NCBI GenBank assembly: GCA_007130025.1 | Contig: SLTF01000387.1 | Coordinates: forward strand, 1-7,976 | Direction of reading: 5' to 3' | DNA: 7,976 nt | Source of the DNA: Spirochaetales bacterium | GTDB taxonomy: Bacteria; Spirochaetota; Spirochaetia; DSM-27196; PWMO01 | Shown: piece after piece, positions 6,449-7,976 of the stretch | How positions within the stretch are numbered: position 1 is the stretch's first letter | How the letters are laid out: every line of letters begins with the position of its first letter | Notes under the pieces: generated by a model | Database searches by the model: none | What the model saw: only the letters and a program-made list of their open reading frames with translations | Told to the model about the DNA's origin: nothing | Position numbers and translations under genes: made by a program

Positions 6449-7402
6449 ATGCGCGTACTCTTTGCCGGCACCCCGGACATGGCCGTTCCCTCACTTGAGG
6501 CGCTTTCCTCCCACTTCGCGGTGGCGGGGGTACTGACCGCACCCGATGCCCCGGTTGGACGCAAACGCACGTTGACGCCGTCACCGGTTGCCGCCCGCGC
6601 GACGGAGCTCGGGCTTCCGTTGCTGCGGCCGCAGCGGCTCGACGCATCGTGTCGGGACGAGGTTGCCGCGCTTGCACCGGAGCTGCTGGTCTGTGTTGCG
6701 TACGGCAAGATCTTTGGCCCCCGTTTTCTGGCGCTCTTTCCTCGCGGCGGCATCAACCTGCATCCCTCGCTGCTCCCGCGGCATCGGGGGCCTTCCCCAA
6801 TCCCCGCCGCAATTCTGGCCGGTGACCCGGAGACCGGAATCACCATCCAGCGCCTCGCCGAGCAGATGGACGGCGGCGACGTGCTGGTTCAAGAGCGGTT
6901 TTCCCTTTCCGGTCGTGAGACGACCGGCGAACTGACCGAGCGGGTGGCGGCGGACGGTGCGCGGCTTCTGGTCGACGCGGTACACCGGATCGCCGAAGGG
7001 CGACAGAAGGCAACGCCTCAGGACCATGACGCGGCCACCTACTGCGGGCTCATCACCTCGGCCGACGGATGGATCGACTGGGCGCTCGATGCAGGTGCCG
7101 TCGATCGTGCCGTTCGGGCCTATTCTCCCTGGCCGTCGGCCCACACGCTGCTGCACGGCGTGCGTCTGTCCATTCACGAGAGCGTACCCGTACCTGCCGA
7201 ATCCTCCTCGCCGACCGGTGTGGAACCAGGCACCGTGGTGTCGGTAGACAAGAAAATTGGAATTCTGGTACAAACAGGAAGCGGGCTCCTGGCAATTCGT
7301 CGCCTGCAACTGCAATCGAGAAACCCTCTGGACTGGAACAGCTTTGCCAACGGCCACAGAGACCTCGTGGGAACCGTATTGGGAGGACGTACAACCGCAT
7401 GA
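6449..7402 (+). CDS. fmt: Methionyl-tRNA formyltransferase
   Basis: Fmt transfers a formyl group from 10-formyltetrahydrofolate to Met-tRNA of the initiator type, making the formyl-Met-tRNA that starts bacterial translation. The 317-residue length is normal. The N-terminal Rossmann-like formyltransferase domain opens with VLFAGTPDMAVPSL (3-16) and contains the NLHPSLLPRHRGPSPI active-site stretch (103-118). Asn103 and His105 correspond to the family's catalytic Asn and His, and Asp144 in MDGGDVL to its catalytic Asp. The substrate-binding loop (31-46, PDAPVGRKRTLTPSP) is shorter and differs from the PxRPAGRG form of E. coli. The C-terminal domain (about 206-317) binds tRNA and holds IRA-like AVRAYSPWPSAHT (221-233). 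Its ending LDWNSFANGHRDLVGTVLG resembles the L-D-W-x-S-F-x-N-G-x-R-D tail I recall from spirochaete Fmt proteins. The stop overlaps the next start by four bases (ATGA). Confidence 0.97.
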   Translation: MRVLFAGTPDMAVPSLEALSSHFAVAGVLTAPDAPVGRKRTLTPSPVAARATELGLPLLRPQRLDASCRDEVAALAPELLVCVAYGKIFGPRFLALFPRGGINLHPSLLPRHRGPSPIPAAILAGDPETGITIQRLAEQMDGGDVLVQERFSLSGRETTGELTERVAADGARLLVDAVHRIAEGRQKATPQDHDAATYCGLITSADGWIDWALDAGAVDRAVRAYSPWPSAHTLLHGVRLSIHESVPVPAESSSPTGVEPGTVVSVDKKIGILVQTGSGLLAIRRLQLQSRNPLDWNSFANGHRDLVGTVLGGRTTA

Positions 7403-7976
7403 AACGCGTATCCGACTTGCTTTATAAGATGAAATCGCGCCGATCCGACGGTGGCGAGTCCCAATACACCCGAATGGTTCTGTTCTCGCTCGCCGGAGTT
7501 GTGATTCTTATGCTGGTCGCCTCGCTTTCGGCATTCCTTCTGTCGCTGCGTGGCCCGGAGCAGACCCTTGTCCCCGATGTCCGTCGTCGGGAGCTCCCTG
7601 CAGCGCTGATGGAGCTGCAGGACCGGGAGCTCAATCCCCGCATTCAGATGCGGGTCTTCTCCGACCCCGAGCTTCGCGGCAAGGTGGTCGAGCAGGATCC
7701 GGCTGCCGGGACGGTGGTTCGCGCCGGGCGACGGGTGAACCTGATCGTCAGCGAGGGACCGGTTGTTGATCGGGTAGACGACTTCACTGGACGGAGCCTG
7801 GAAGACGTCCGGGTAGAGCTTCAGTTGCTGTTTACCACCTTTGATGCGGTGAAACAGATCGGCGCGGTGAGCTACGTCTTTGACTCAAGCGAACCGGGCA
7901 CCATTCTGGAACAGAGTCCGCTCCCGGGTACCGAGATCACCGGCTTCACCACGGTTGACCTGGTGGTCAGCAGAGG
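7399..7976 (+). CDS. PASTA-domain membrane protein, truncated by window end
   Basis: This frame starts at ATG 7399, inside the fmt stop (ATGA 7399-7402), and is still open at the right edge after 192 codons. Residues 1-25 are basic and polar (cytoplasmic), and 26-50 form one membrane segment (MVLFSLAGVVILMLVASLSA). Two PASTA repeats follow outside the membrane, about 57-120 and 123-192. Each shows the hallmark turn: VVEQDPAAGTVVRAG (97-110) and ILEQSPLPGTEI (169-180), followed by an L-x-V-S-type end strand. In other bacteria PASTA repeats sense peptidoglycan or occur in penicillin-binding proteins and Ser/Thr kinases. Here the short N-terminal tail leaves no room for a kinase, so this is a kinase-free PASTA protein, with any further domain lying beyond 7976. 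The position after fmt is reminiscent of spirochaete gene order (recollection). A cell-wall-linked role is likely but not shown. Confidence 0.9.
   Translation, partial: MKRVSDLLYKMKSRRSDGGESQYTRMVLFSLAGVVILMLVASLSAFLLSLRGPEQTLVPDVRRRELPAALMELQDRELNPRIQMRVFSDPELRGKVVEQDPAAGTVVRAGRRVNLIVSEGPVVDRVDDFTGRSLEDVRVELQLLFTTFDAVKQIGAVSYVFDSSEPGTILEQSPLPGTEITGFTTVDLVVSR

Overview
The window is a GC-rich, densely packed bacterial segment with no mobile elements, CRISPR arrays or RNA genes that I can see. The order def - fmt - PASTA-domain membrane protein, the form of the Fmt and Def motifs, and the mix of small beta-rich exported proteins and a lipoprotein remind me of high-GC free-living Spirochaetota (Spirochaeta-like relatives). 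This assignment rests on recalled gene order and motif style, not on a marker gene, so treat it as tentative.

Region 1 (1-3654, + strand) is a tightly packed string of overlapping or nearly touching genes. It holds the tail of an unidentified upstream protein, possibly a cyclase; an exported beta-rich protein with a PEGA-like middle; a lipoprotein with a beta-propeller-like tail; and a second exported beta-rich protein. The two beta-rich proteins share an ungapped motif and the same architecture, so they look like diverged paralogues flanking the lipoprotein. The group probably forms one transcription unit and acts at the cell envelope, but its function is unknown.

Region 2 (3633-5861, - strand) is one long gene for a membrane-anchored coiled-coil protein of about 742 residues. 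It has a cytoplasmic tail, one membrane segment and a long helical region outside the membrane. Its 3' end overlaps the 3' end of region 1 by 22 bases.

Region 3 (5862-7976, + strand) begins with a 91-base divergent spacer holding a good candidate promoter. It is followed by peptide deformylase (def), methionyl-tRNA formyltransferase (fmt) and the start of a two-PASTA-domain membrane protein that runs off the window. Def and Fmt are the two ends of the N-formylmethionine cycle: Fmt formylates initiator Met-tRNA and Def removes the formyl group from new proteins. The PASTA gene is tied to them by a 4-base start/stop overlap. I found no convincing new biological system. The best candidates for a closer look are the uncharacterised paralogue/lipoprotein cluster, the coiled-coil protein, and the apparently almost leaderless def promoter.
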